Shown here in pieces: positions 1 to 5,925 of a stretch of DNA of 8,397 bases. Position 1 is the first letter of the stretch, and the number at the start of each line of letters is the position of its first letter. The stretch comes from an uncultured Desulfovibrio sp. Lineage in GTDB: Bacteria; Desulfobacterota; Desulfovibrionia; Desulfovibrionales; Desulfovibrionaceae. The DNA is taken from assembly GCA_947177085.1 (NCBI GenBank), contig CAMWTD010000083.1:1-8397 (forward strand). The letters are read 5' to 3'. The notes under the pieces are model-generated. The model was given only the letters and a program-made list of their open reading frames with translations. It searched no databases and was not told the DNA's origin. The position numbers and the translations under genes are program-made.

Positions 1-1
1 G

Positions 2-880
2 GCCGGGGGCTTCGGCAGCGCGGAAGACATCTTCGCCCATTTCAGCGACATTTTCGGCGACCTGTTCGGTTTCGCGGGCGGCGGCCGCGGCTCCCGCGCC
101 GAAGCCGGCGCGGACTTGCGCTACAACCTCACCATCAGCTTCACCCAGGCGGCCCACGGCGACGAGATCAGCCTCTCCGTGCCGCACCATATTGAATGTC
201 CCGACTGCAAGGGCAGCGGCGCCGCCCCGGGCACGCAGCCCGAGAGCTGTCCCCACTGCCGCGGCACAGGCCAGGTGCGCCGTAACCAGGGCTTTTTCCA
301 GCTCGCCATGCCCTGCACCGCATGCGGCGGCACGGGCCGCATCATCAAGAAGCCCTGCGCGCGCTGCAAGGGCGAAGGCCGCGTGGAAGACGAGCACGAA
401 ATCCGGGTGCGCATCCCCGCGGGCGTGGACACGGGCACGCGCCTGCGCGTGCGCGGCGAAGGCGAGGCCGGCGTCCACGGAGGCCCCCCCGGGGACCTCT
501 ATGTGGTGCTCACCGTGGAGCAGGATCCCCGCTGGGAACGCCATGGCCAGGACCTCGTCCATACCCAGGAAGTGAGCTTCGTGCAGGCGGCTCTTGGCTG
601 CCGGGTGGAAGTGCCGGGTCTTGACGGGCCCCTGGGCATGGAAATCCCCAAGGGGGTGCAGTCCGGCGCGCTGCTCAGGCTCGCCGGCCAGGGGATGCCC
701 TGGCCCGGGCGCAAGCAGCGGGGAGATTTGCTCGTCTCCGTCAAGGTGGTCACGCCCACGCGCATCAGCGCGCGCCAGGAAGAGCTTTTGCGCGAATTTG
801 AGCGCGTCGGCGAGGAAAGCGCCTTTGACAAGGTCAAGAACGCCGCCAAGAAAATCGGCAAGGTCATGGGCCTTGATTAA
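2..880 (+). CDS. dnaJ: Chaperone protein DnaJ (Hsp40), 5'-truncated by window edge
   Basis: Co-chaperone that stimulates the DnaK ATPase and delivers unfolded clients in the cytosol. The frame is open from base 2, giving 292 residues. An ATG/TTG-based start near 116 would be artificial, because the upstream codons read as a Gly/Phe-rich linker (GGFGSAEDIFAHFSDIFGDL...). The zinc-binding domain follows, with four CxxCxGxG repeats: CPDCKGSG, CPHCRGTG, CTACGGTG and CARCKGEG (bases 197-379, visible residues 66-126). The C-terminal beta-sandwich substrate-binding domains come next, with typical strings such as EVSFVQAALGC, LRLAGQGMP and RGDLLVSVKV. The family is usually about 375 residues, so the J domain with its HPD motif (roughly 80 residues) lies outside the window to the left. 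The intact zinc domain separates it from CbpA-type proteins. All eight cysteines are present and there is no frameshift. A strong terminator follows the stop codon, so dnaJ is the last gene of its transcript. Confidence 0.97.
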   Translation, partial: AGGFGSAEDIFAHFSDIFGDLFGFAGGGRGSRAEAGADLRYNLTISFTQAAHGDEISLSVPHHIECPDCKGSGAAPGTQPESCPHCRGTGQVRRNQGFFQLAMPCTACGGTGRIIKKPCARCKGEGRVEDEHEIRVRIPAGVDTGTRLRVRGEGEAGVHGGPPGDLYVVLTVEQDPRWERHGQDLVHTQEVSFVQAALGCRVEVPGLDGPLGMEIPKGVQSGALLRLAGQGMPWPGRKQRGDLLVSVKVVTPTRISARQEELLREFERVGEESAFDKVKNAAKKIGKVMGLD

Positions 881-909
881 GCGCGCCCAAGCGCGCTGGG
901 AGGGTCTTG

Positions 910-952
910 AAAACGGCGTCGCATCCGGGGATGTGACGCCGTTTTTCTTTCC
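910..952 (+). terminator. Rho-independent terminator between converging dnaJ and GT9 gene
   Basis: A perfect 11-bp stem (AAAACGGCGTC at 910-920 with GACGCCGTTTT at 935-945) extends by GCATC/GATGT (921-925 with 930-934, one G-T pair) around a CGGG loop. The stem is about 16 bp. On the plus strand the T-rich run TTTTTCTTTCC follows, which is ideal for terminating dnaJ about 30 nt past its stop codon. On the minus strand the stem ends in GTTTTC, a shorter U-run. The GT9 stop codon lies at 953-955, directly beside it, so the hairpin probably serves both converging transcripts, more weakly for the leftward one. Confidence 0.92.
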
Positions 953-2089
953 TCAAAGCGCGTCCAGCGTCCGCAGGGCCGCCAACACGTCCTCCACGGG
1001 CAAGTGCTGGAGGGCGGGCCCGGCATCGGGGGGATATTCAAAGCCCAGGTTTAGATAGGCGTACCTCCCGGCGCGCGGCAAAAGGCTCACGCAGCGCCGC
1101 CCAACCGGGCCCCAACGCTTCGGGTTGGTGGCCCCGTGCAGCCCCACGGTGGGCGCGCCCGCGAGGGCCGCCAGGTGCATGATGCCGGTATTCACGGAGA
1201 CAACGGCGTCGGCCCGCGCGAGCAGCCACGCCAATTGGGGCAGGCTGAGACGCCCGGCGAGAGAATGGACATGGGGCGCGCCCGGCATATGGCCGCCCAG
1301 AAAGGCCGCGTTGCGCGGGGCGTCCGCGGCGCTCCCCGTGAGCCAGACGCTGAACCCGGCCGCCGTGAGTTCGCGCGAGAGACGCGCCCAATGTTCGGCC
1401 GGCCACTCCTTGAGACGGCTCTTGTAGCCGGCCGGCCACATGTGCAAAAAGGCATGACGCCGGCCGTCCGCCAGTGCCGCGACGAGCGCGGGCGCGAAGG
1501 CGGGCGCGGCATCGGGGAGGCGCAAGGCCGCCGCGCCGGAAAGCCCCGGCCAGAGCGCGCGGCCCAGGGCGAGAAAATTTTCCGTTTCATGCACATCGGG
1601 CCTGTGCGTGGCCGTGCGGTCATAGCCCAGGGCCCGCGCCTGGCCCGCCGTGGCAAAGCCCACGGTGAGGCCAGCCCCCGAGAGATTGCTGACAATGGCC
1701 CCGAGGCGCGCCCACTGCGTGCTGTCGATGAGGAGATCATACCGGCGCTCCCGCACATGGCGCAGCATGGCCGGGACGTGCCGCACCCCAAAGGCCGCGA
1801 CGGCGTCCGCGTGGGGGATAAGGGGCGCGGCCCCGGCATTGCCGGAGGAGACGACCAGTTCCAGCTCCGCCCCGGGAAGTTGCCGCCGCACGCCTTCAAG
1901 CAGGCCTGAAAGCAGGAGGAGATCGCCGATGGCCCCCAGGCAGATGACGCCCACACGCCGGGCAGCCTCCGGGGCCGCGGCGCGGCGTGGCCGCTCCAGC
2001 AGCCGGCCGCCCGCGCTCAGGGCCGCCAGCGGGATGCCGGCATACCTGTCCAGCCAGCGGTGGAGGCGGTTGCCCCTTTCGGCGGCCAT
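953..2089 (-). CDS. Glycosyltransferase family 9 (ADP-heptose:LPS heptosyltransferase-like)
   Basis: Predicted GT-B fold enzyme that adds a sugar, classically L-glycero-D-manno-heptose from ADP-heptose, to a lipopolysaccharide or related glycan at the inner face of the cytoplasmic membrane. I chose the ATG at 2089 (378 residues, usual family size about 340-380). A TTG one codon earlier is possible, but the ATG forms a TGATG overlap with the stop of the upstream gene, and there is no clear Shine-Dalgarno, so translational coupling is likely. Visible motifs are GVICLGAIGDLLLL (residues 47-60, with D56 at the position of the family's catalytic Asp), HMWPAGYKSRLKEWP (216-230), LTGSAAD (250-256), and the nucleotide-sugar block SLAGRLSLPQLAWLL...SVNTGIMHLAALAG (276-311) ending in GLHGATNPKRWGP. 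The common DTGPMH motif reads NTGIMH here. No signal peptide or transmembrane segment is evident. Acceptor and donor cannot be fixed from sequence. Pairing with a WbaP-type initiator suggests O-antigen or exopolysaccharide assembly. Confidence 0.9.
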   Translation of the reverse strand: MAAERGNRLHRWLDRYAGIPLAALSAGGRLLERPRRAAAPEAARRVGVICLGAIGDLLLLSGLLEGVRRQLPGAELELVVSSGNAGAAPLIPHADAVAAFGVRHVPAMLRHVRERRYDLLIDSTQWARLGAIVSNLSGAGLTVGFATAGQARALGYDRTATHRPDVHETENFLALGRALWPGLSGAAALRLPDAAPAFAPALVAALADGRRHAFLHMWPAGYKSRLKEWPAEHWARLSRELTAAGFSVWLTGSAADAPRNAAFLGGHMPGAPHVHSLAGRLSLPQLAWLLARADAVVSVNTGIMHLAALAGAPTVGLHGATNPKRWGPVGRRCVSLLPRAGRYAYLNLGFEYPPDAGPALQHLPVEDVLAALRTLDAL

Positions 2090-3489
2090 CAATACGCGCC
2101 GTAGCCTGTGAGGACAACGGGAATGGTGCGCGCCAGGATCCAGATGTCCATCCAGATGGACCAGTTGTTGATATAATAATGGTCAAATCCCACCCGGTCG
2201 GCATAGGTCGTGTTGTTGCGGCCCGAAATCTGCCAGAGGCCGGTGATGCCCGGGCGCACCCGGCAATACTCGTCAAAGACCGCGCCGTATTTTTTCACTT
2301 CCGCAACCACGATGGGACGCGGCCCCACCAGGCTCATGTCGCCCAGGGCCACGTTGAGGAGCTGAGGCAACTCGTCAAGGCTCGTCTTGCGCAGGAAGCG
2401 GCCCATGCGGGTGATGCGCGGGTCCTCCCTAAGCTTGTGGTCGCGCTCCCATTCCTCCTTGAGCGCCGGGTCCACGGCAAGCCATTCCTTGAGTTTGGCG
2501 TCCGCATCCGCAACCATGGTGCGAAATTTATAGACGCGGAGCATCCGCCCGTCCCGGCCAATGCGCATTTGCCGATAGATGGGCGCGCCAGGGCTGTCCA
2601 CGCGGATGAGGACCGCGAGCAGGATCCCCAGGGGCACGACAACAGGCAGCAGCAGAATGCAGAACAGGATGTCGATGGCGCGCTTGATGGCGAGGCGACG
2701 CCAGTCATGGAGATTCTGGGTGAGCAGGAAGACCGTGACGCCGCTGAGCTCGCAGGGGGTGAGCCAGTATCTGCGGAAGCCCGCCTCCAGGGCCGGAACC
2801 ACGATGACCTTGGCGAAATGGCGGCTCGCCTCGGTGACATAATCCACTGACCCGCGCTCACTGACCTGCGGCAGGAGCAGGGCCACGGCCCCGGGCCAGC
2901 GCCGCGCCGCGCCGGCGAGCTGCAGTGCCGCGTGTTCCGCTTCCCCCGAAAGCTCCAGCATGGCCACGGGCCGCAAGCCATGTTGCGGATGCCGCCTGAG
3001 ATAATGCCAGAGGCGCTTTGCCGTCGGGCCTTTGTGGAGGATGATGAGGGGGCTGCTCCACCAGGGCAGCCGCGCAAACAGCCTGATGCACAAAAGGCGC
3101 AACAGCGGCAGCGTAACGAGGCTGATGGCCCAGCCGCCGCAAATGACCAGCCGCGAATAGAGGTCGCCCGTTTGCGAAAGAAAGAGGACAAGGAGAATGA
3201 CGGCATAGATGAGGGTGACGAGGAGGAAGACCGCCTTCATCTGCCTGTCCGGGGGCAGGCTGAGGCTGCGGTACAGGCCCAGGAACGTGCCGAGGAGCGG
3301 AGCCACCAGAAGGAACGGAAAAACCCAGTGATAGAGATCAGGGTCGAGGCCGCCAAAGGCCGCGCGCACCAAAAGCAACGCGAACACGGTGCCGAGCAGC
3401 GCCACAAGGTCGGACAGGGCGAGGACGGCCGAGCGCATGGGCAGGCCCACACGTTGCATGAAAACGGGAAGCTGGCTGATGCGGCGCAT
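2089..3489 (-). CDS. wbaP: Undecaprenyl-phosphate sugar-1-phosphate transferase, WbaP type
   Basis: Integral-membrane initiating transferase that moves a hexose-1-phosphate (galactose-1-P in classic WbaP) from UDP-sugar to undecaprenyl phosphate, the first step of O-antigen, capsule or exopolysaccharide repeat synthesis. I chose the ATG at 3489 (466 residues, typical WbaP length), preceded by AAGGG 5 nt upstream. The open frame continues to 3681, but the extra residues are low-quality Arg/Pro/Ala sequence that overlaps the promoter. Four hydrophobic segments lie near residues 20-44, 55-74, 85-105 and 113-134. A soluble middle domain follows, and then a C-terminal catalytic domain with a membrane re-entrant helix (about 271-296). 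Family motifs are KFRTM (321-325), DPRITRMGRFLRKTSLDELP with the Asp-Glu dyad (D372, E373), SLVGPRP (386-392), RPGITGLWQISGR (412-424) and the C-terminal GYGAY. The family call is firm, but substrate specificity (Gal versus Glc or GlcNAc) is inferred. Its stop codon overlaps the GT9 start. Confidence 0.93.
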   Translation of the reverse strand: MRRISQLPVFMQRVGLPMRSAVLALSDLVALLGTVFALLLVRAAFGGLDPDLYHWVFPFLLVAPLLGTFLGLYRSLSLPPDRQMKAVFLLVTLIYAVILLVLFLSQTGDLYSRLVICGGWAISLVTLPLLRLLCIRLFARLPWWSSPLIILHKGPTAKRLWHYLRRHPQHGLRPVAMLELSGEAEHAALQLAGAARRWPGAVALLLPQVSERGSVDYVTEASRHFAKVIVVPALEAGFRRYWLTPCELSGVTVFLLTQNLHDWRRLAIKRAIDILFCILLLPVVVPLGILLAVLIRVDSPGAPIYRQMRIGRDGRMLRVYKFRTMVADADAKLKEWLAVDPALKEEWERDHKLREDPRITRMGRFLRKTSLDELPQLLNVALGDMSLVGPRPIVVAEVKKYGAVFDEYCRVRPGITGLWQISGRNNTTYADRVGFDHYYINNWSIWMDIWILARTIPVVLTGYGAY

Positions 3490-3539
3490 GGCTGCCCTTG
3501 GCAATGACGTTGCTCGGCCGGCCGCCCTTGTCCCACTTG

Positions 3540-3560
3540 CGGACGGCGGCCACCCGTCCG
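3540..3560 (-). other. GC-rich hairpin in the wbaP 5' leader
   Basis: A perfect 7-bp inverted repeat (CGGACGG at 3540-3546, CCGTCCG at 3554-3560) with a 7-nt loop lies in the predicted wbaP leader, about 50 nt before its ATG. No T-run follows on the minus strand, so it is not an intrinsic terminator. It could stabilise the mRNA or be chance in GC-rich DNA. It matches no riboswitch class that I recognise. Confidence 0.4.
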
Positions 3561-3604
3561 GCCTGGCTGTGCCCGGCCGGTCGATGTCACGAATTGGCAG
3601 CCGT

Positions 3605-3632
3605 ACTATACCAAAGCCCCGTGCGAGCGCAA
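3605..3632 (-). promoter_or_regulatory. Sigma-70-type extended -10 promoter for the wbaP-GT9 operon
   Basis: Read on the minus strand, the -10 box TATAGT (5 of 6 consensus; plus-strand 3605-3610) is preceded by TGG, giving the extended TGn motif. A partial -35 TTGCGC (3627-3632) stands 16 nt upstream. It is an AT-rich island in otherwise GC-rich DNA. Transcription would start near 3598 and give a leader of about 109 nt before the wbaP ATG. The extended -10 compensates for the weak -35. No experimental support is available from sequence alone. Confidence 0.6.
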
Positions 3633-3676
3633 GCCGGGGAGAGCCGGGGGCCCCTGCGCTCTTCCGGTCCCGGCTT
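3631..3676. repeat. Nested inverted repeat between the divergent promoters
   Basis: Outer arms AAGCCGGG (3631-3638) and CCCGGCTT (3669-3676) are perfectly complementary over 8 bp. Inside them are AGAGC (3640-3644) with GCTCT (3658-3662), and at the core the palindrome GGGGCCCC (3647-3654). The left arm overlaps the leftward -35 element by two bases and the right arm overlaps the candidate rightward -35 by two bases. This position fits an operator or cruciform that could affect both promoters. It has no T-run on either side and so is not a terminator. Confidence 0.5.
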
Positions 3677-3706
3677 GCCAAGGCCGCCCCACTCTGCCAC
3701 TATGCT
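3675..3706 (+). promoter_or_regulatory. Candidate promoter for the permease gene
   Basis: TTGCCA (3675-3680) resembles a -35 box. Possible -10 boxes are CACTAT (3698-3703, 17-nt spacing, weak) and TATGCT (3701-3706, 20-nt spacing, better box but long spacer). A second TATGCT sits 10 bp further on at 3711-3716. None of the pairings is fully satisfactory, so the exact promoter is uncertain, although one is needed in this divergent region. Confidence 0.3.
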
Positions 3707-3775
3707 CCCATATGCTTGCCCCACGCCGCGCCTCACGCGGCCCCGGGCAAGCCCCTGATTTTGCGACGGAGCGGC

Positions 3776-5002
3776 ATGGCGGTGCGACTCTCCCCACTTT
3801 TCGGCGGAACCATGGTGGTGGCCGGCACGGCCATCGGCGCGGGTATGCTCGGCCTGCCCATGATTTCAGCGGGCATGTGGTACTCGTGGTCCATGGCGGT
3901 GCTTTTCGGCTCCTGGTTTTTCATGTTCCGCTCAAGCCAGGCCCTGCTCGAGGTCAACCTGCACTTCCAGCCGGGGGACAGCTTCCACACCCTCGTGCGC
4001 GAGCTGCTCGGACCCGCCTGGACGGCCGTCAACGGCCTGTCCGTGGCCTTTGTGCTCTATATCCTCGTCTATGCCTATGTGAGCGGGGGCGGCTCGGTGG
4101 TGCAGCACGCGCTCACGCCCTTGCTCGGCAGCGAGCCGCCGCGCCTCCTCACGAGCCTCATCTTTTCGCTGCTGCTCGCCGCCTGTATCTGGTGGAGCTC
4201 GCGCGCGGTGGACAGATTTTCCATCGTGCTCATGGGGGGCATGGTGTTCGCGCTGCTCTTTTCCATGAGCGGCATGTTCCGCCACTTGCGCCTCGACGTG
4301 CTGCTTGATGCGGGCGGCGGCGGCGAGGTCATCTTCATTTGGGGCGCGCTTTCCACCTATCTCACCTCGTTCTGCTTCCATGCGTCGGTTCCGAGCCTCG
4401 TCAAATATCTCGGCAAGGACGGGCGCGGCATCAACACCTGCCTGCGCTGGGGGACCATTGTCGCGCTCGCCTGCTATTTTGCCTGGATAACCGCCTCGGA
4501 CGGCGTCATCCCCCGCGAGGGCTTCAAGGCCGTCATCGAACAGGGGGGCAATGTGGGGGATCTCCTGGCCGCCGCCGGGCACAATCTCGGTAGCCCACTC
4601 GTGCTCCGGCTGCTGGAGGCCTTTTCACTGCTCGCCGTGGCGACATCCTTCCTGGGGGCCGGGCTGGGGCTCTTTGACTACATGGCGGACCTGTGCAGCT
4701 TTGACGACAGCCGCCTCGGCCGCACCAAGACCCTGCTCGTGACCTTCGTGCCGCCCATGGCCTGCGGCCTCATATGGCCGGACGGCTTCCTCGCCGCCAT
4801 CGGCTGGGCCGGCCTCGCGGCCTCCGTGTGGTCGGTCATCGTGCCGGCCCTGCTGTTGCGCGCCTGCCGACGCCGCCTCAGCCCGGGCGGCTATACGGCC
4901 CCGGGCGGCGCGCTGCTGCCGCCGCTGCTTTTGTGTTACGGCATCCTTGTGGCGGTGTGCCACACGCTTTTTGTCTTTCGGCTCCTGCCCATGTACGAAT
5001 AA
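3776..5002 (+). CDS. Aromatic amino acid permease (HAAAP family, TyrP/Mtr-like)
   Basis: Cytoplasmic-membrane transporter, probably proton-coupled import of tyrosine or tryptophan. I chose the ATG at 3776 (408 residues; E. coli TyrP, Mtr and TnaB are about 400-415), with GGAG 4 nt upstream. The frame stays open upstream, but that sequence is non-protein-like and overlaps the wbaP promoter. The family N-terminal signature GTMVVAGTAIGAGMLGLPM occupies residues 11-29. Further TyrP-like blocks are AYVSGGGSVVQ (100-110), LTSFCFHASVPSLVKYL (196-212) and ATSFLGAGLGLFDYMADL (289-306). About eleven hydrophobic segments are spread along the protein, ending in a short polar tail. It looks closer to TyrP than to Mtr from remembered TyrP features, so tyrosine is the best guess, but tryptophan or a mixed specificity is possible. 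A methyltransferase gene follows 32 nt after the stop, so the two are likely cotranscribed. Confidence 0.9.
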   Translation: MAVRLSPLFGGTMVVAGTAIGAGMLGLPMISAGMWYSWSMAVLFGSWFFMFRSSQALLEVNLHFQPGDSFHTLVRELLGPAWTAVNGLSVAFVLYILVYAYVSGGGSVVQHALTPLLGSEPPRLLTSLIFSLLLAACIWWSSRAVDRFSIVLMGGMVFALLFSMSGMFRHLRLDVLLDAGGGGEVIFIWGALSTYLTSFCFHASVPSLVKYLGKDGRGINTCLRWGTIVALACYFAWITASDGVIPREGFKAVIEQGGNVGDLLAAAGHNLGSPLVLRLLEAFSLLAVATSFLGAGLGLFDYMADLCSFDDSRLGRTKTLLVTFVPPMACGLIWPDGFLAAIGWAGLAASVWSVIVPALLLRACRRRLSPGGYTAPGGALLPPLLLCYGILVAVCHTLFVFRLLPMYE

Positions 5003-5023
5003 AGAGCCGGACCAACGCGCAGC

Positions 5024-5029
5024 AGGGAG
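5024..5029 (+). promoter_or_regulatory. Ribosome-binding site fixing the methyltransferase start
   Basis: AGGGAG lies 5 nt before the ATG at 5035, in the 32-nt gap after the permease stop. It selects this ATG over upstream in-frame starts that would lie inside the permease gene. Confidence 0.8.
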
Positions 5030-5034
5030 ACAAC

Positions 5035-5925
5035 ATGGACCGCCGGGCACGAGCGCGAATGAAGCGCGGGCCGGAGGGCAGGGAGCGCCCCGGGGATGTG
5101 GCCACGGCCCGCTTTGTGCTGGCCGCGCAGTTGCGCCTGCTGGAGCGCGCGCTGGCCGCGTGGCCCAGACGGGATGCGGCCCTCCTGGACGTCAACTGCG
5201 GTTCCGGCGTGTTCCTGCCCTTTCTCTGGGCCTGCGGCTTTGAGGTGGACGGAGTGGAAGCGAATGCGGCGGCGCGCGGGCGGGCGCAAACACGCTGTCC
5301 CACGGCCACTGTCATGGCCGGGAGCGACGACGCGCTGCCCGTGGAGGACGACGCCTATGACTGGGTGCTCCTGCATCTTCAGGAGCCCCGCCGTCTGGCC
5401 GCGGCCCTTGCCGAGGCCCGGCGCGTGGCGCGCCGCGGCTTAGCCGTTACCTTCTGGAACCGCCATTCGCTGGCCGGTGTGTGCGCGCGCCTTGCGCGCG
5501 CGCCCCTCCCCGCCAAGGCCTCAAGCTGGTTGGAGGTGGCAAGGGCCCTGCGCCGCATGGACAAGGCCTCCGCGCCCGGGCAGACGGCCAGCCTGAGCGT
5601 CCTGGCGGGCCCTGTGCGCACCTGGCGCGCGGCGAGCCCGTTTTCCCGCTGCAATCGCTGGCCCATGGCGCTCCCGCTCGGAGCATGGGGCGTGTTCCGC
5701 TGTTCGCTCGAGCCCTCGGGCGGCGTCACGCCGCTGGCCCTGCGCCTGGGCGACCGCTTCGGGCGGCGCATGGATGAGCGCCTTTCCGCGCCTGAGCCCG
5801 TGCTCGAATGCGGGCGCAAACCGTTGTCCTCCTGCCTGCCCGGCGGGGGGGACGAAGGAGGGGCTTCCTTATGCCCGCAGTTCTGTCCGGCCTCGCGGCC
5901 AAGGCCCGAGCGCACAAGCTCCTGA
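5035..5925 (+). CDS. Class I SAM-dependent methyltransferase (Methyltransf_11-like)
   Basis: Predicted cytosolic SAM-dependent methyltransferase of unknown substrate, 296 residues from the ATG at 5035 with a good ribosome-binding site. The Rossmann-fold SAM site shows motif I LLDVNCGSGVFLP (residues 50-62), an acidic residue at the end of the second strand (VDGVEAN, E75), and a motif II/III region DDALPVEDDAYDWVLLHL (98-115). AEARRVARRGLAVTFWNRH (126-144) then corresponds to the Methyltransf_11 post-catalytic strand. No membrane segment is evident. The C-terminal third (about 155-260) is less typical and may bind the substrate. After GRKPLSS (about 260-266) the sequence loses protein-like character. 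The last 18 codons overlap the start of the next gene, and the codons just before them contain its ribosome-binding site and a run of seven Gs. The stop may therefore be a late, drifted one, or the frame may have a sequencing error. The class is reasonably sure and the function is unknown. Confidence 0.82.
   Translation: MDRRARARMKRGPEGRERPGDVATARFVLAAQLRLLERALAAWPRRDAALLDVNCGSGVFLPFLWACGFEVDGVEANAAARGRAQTRCPTATVMAGSDDALPVEDDAYDWVLLHLQEPRRLAAALAEARRVARRGLAVTFWNRHSLAGVCARLARAPLPAKASSWLEVARALRRMDKASAPGQTASLSVLAGPVRTWRAASPFSRCNRWPMALPLGAWGVFRCSLEPSGGVTPLALRLGDRFGRRMDERLSAPEPVLECGRKPLSSCLPGGGDEGGASLCPQFCPASRPRPERTSS
5855..5861 (+). promoter_or_regulatory. Strong Shine-Dalgarno for the membrane protein gene
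   Basis: AAGGAGG, a perfect core match to the anti-Shine-Dalgarno, lies 9 nt before the ATG at 5871. It is embedded in the end of the methyltransferase frame and is the main reason for preferring 5871 over the earlier in-frame start at 5808. Confidence 0.8.

Larger units (their letters stand above)
3490..3775. other. Divergent intergenic region (286 bp) between wbaP and permease genes
   Basis: This is the largest non-coding stretch in the window. It holds a leftward extended -10 promoter (3605-3632), a wbaP leader of about 109 nt with a GC-rich hairpin (3540-3560), a nested inverted repeat (3631-3676), and a weaker rightward promoter candidate (3675-3706). Open frames cross it from both sides, but their translations are rich in Arg, Pro, Ala and Gly and resemble no protein, so I regard it as regulatory. 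Confidence 0.7.

Noticed and set aside
3490..3681. N-terminal extension of WbaP by 64 residues
   Set aside because: The extension covers the promoter and leader, is low-quality Arg/Pro/Ala sequence, and the ATG at 3489 has a ribosome-binding site and gives the usual family length.
3389..3775. N-terminal extension of the permease by 129 residues
   Set aside because: It overlaps wbaP and the divergent promoter region. The permease signature begins just after the ATG at 3776, and 408 residues matches the family size.
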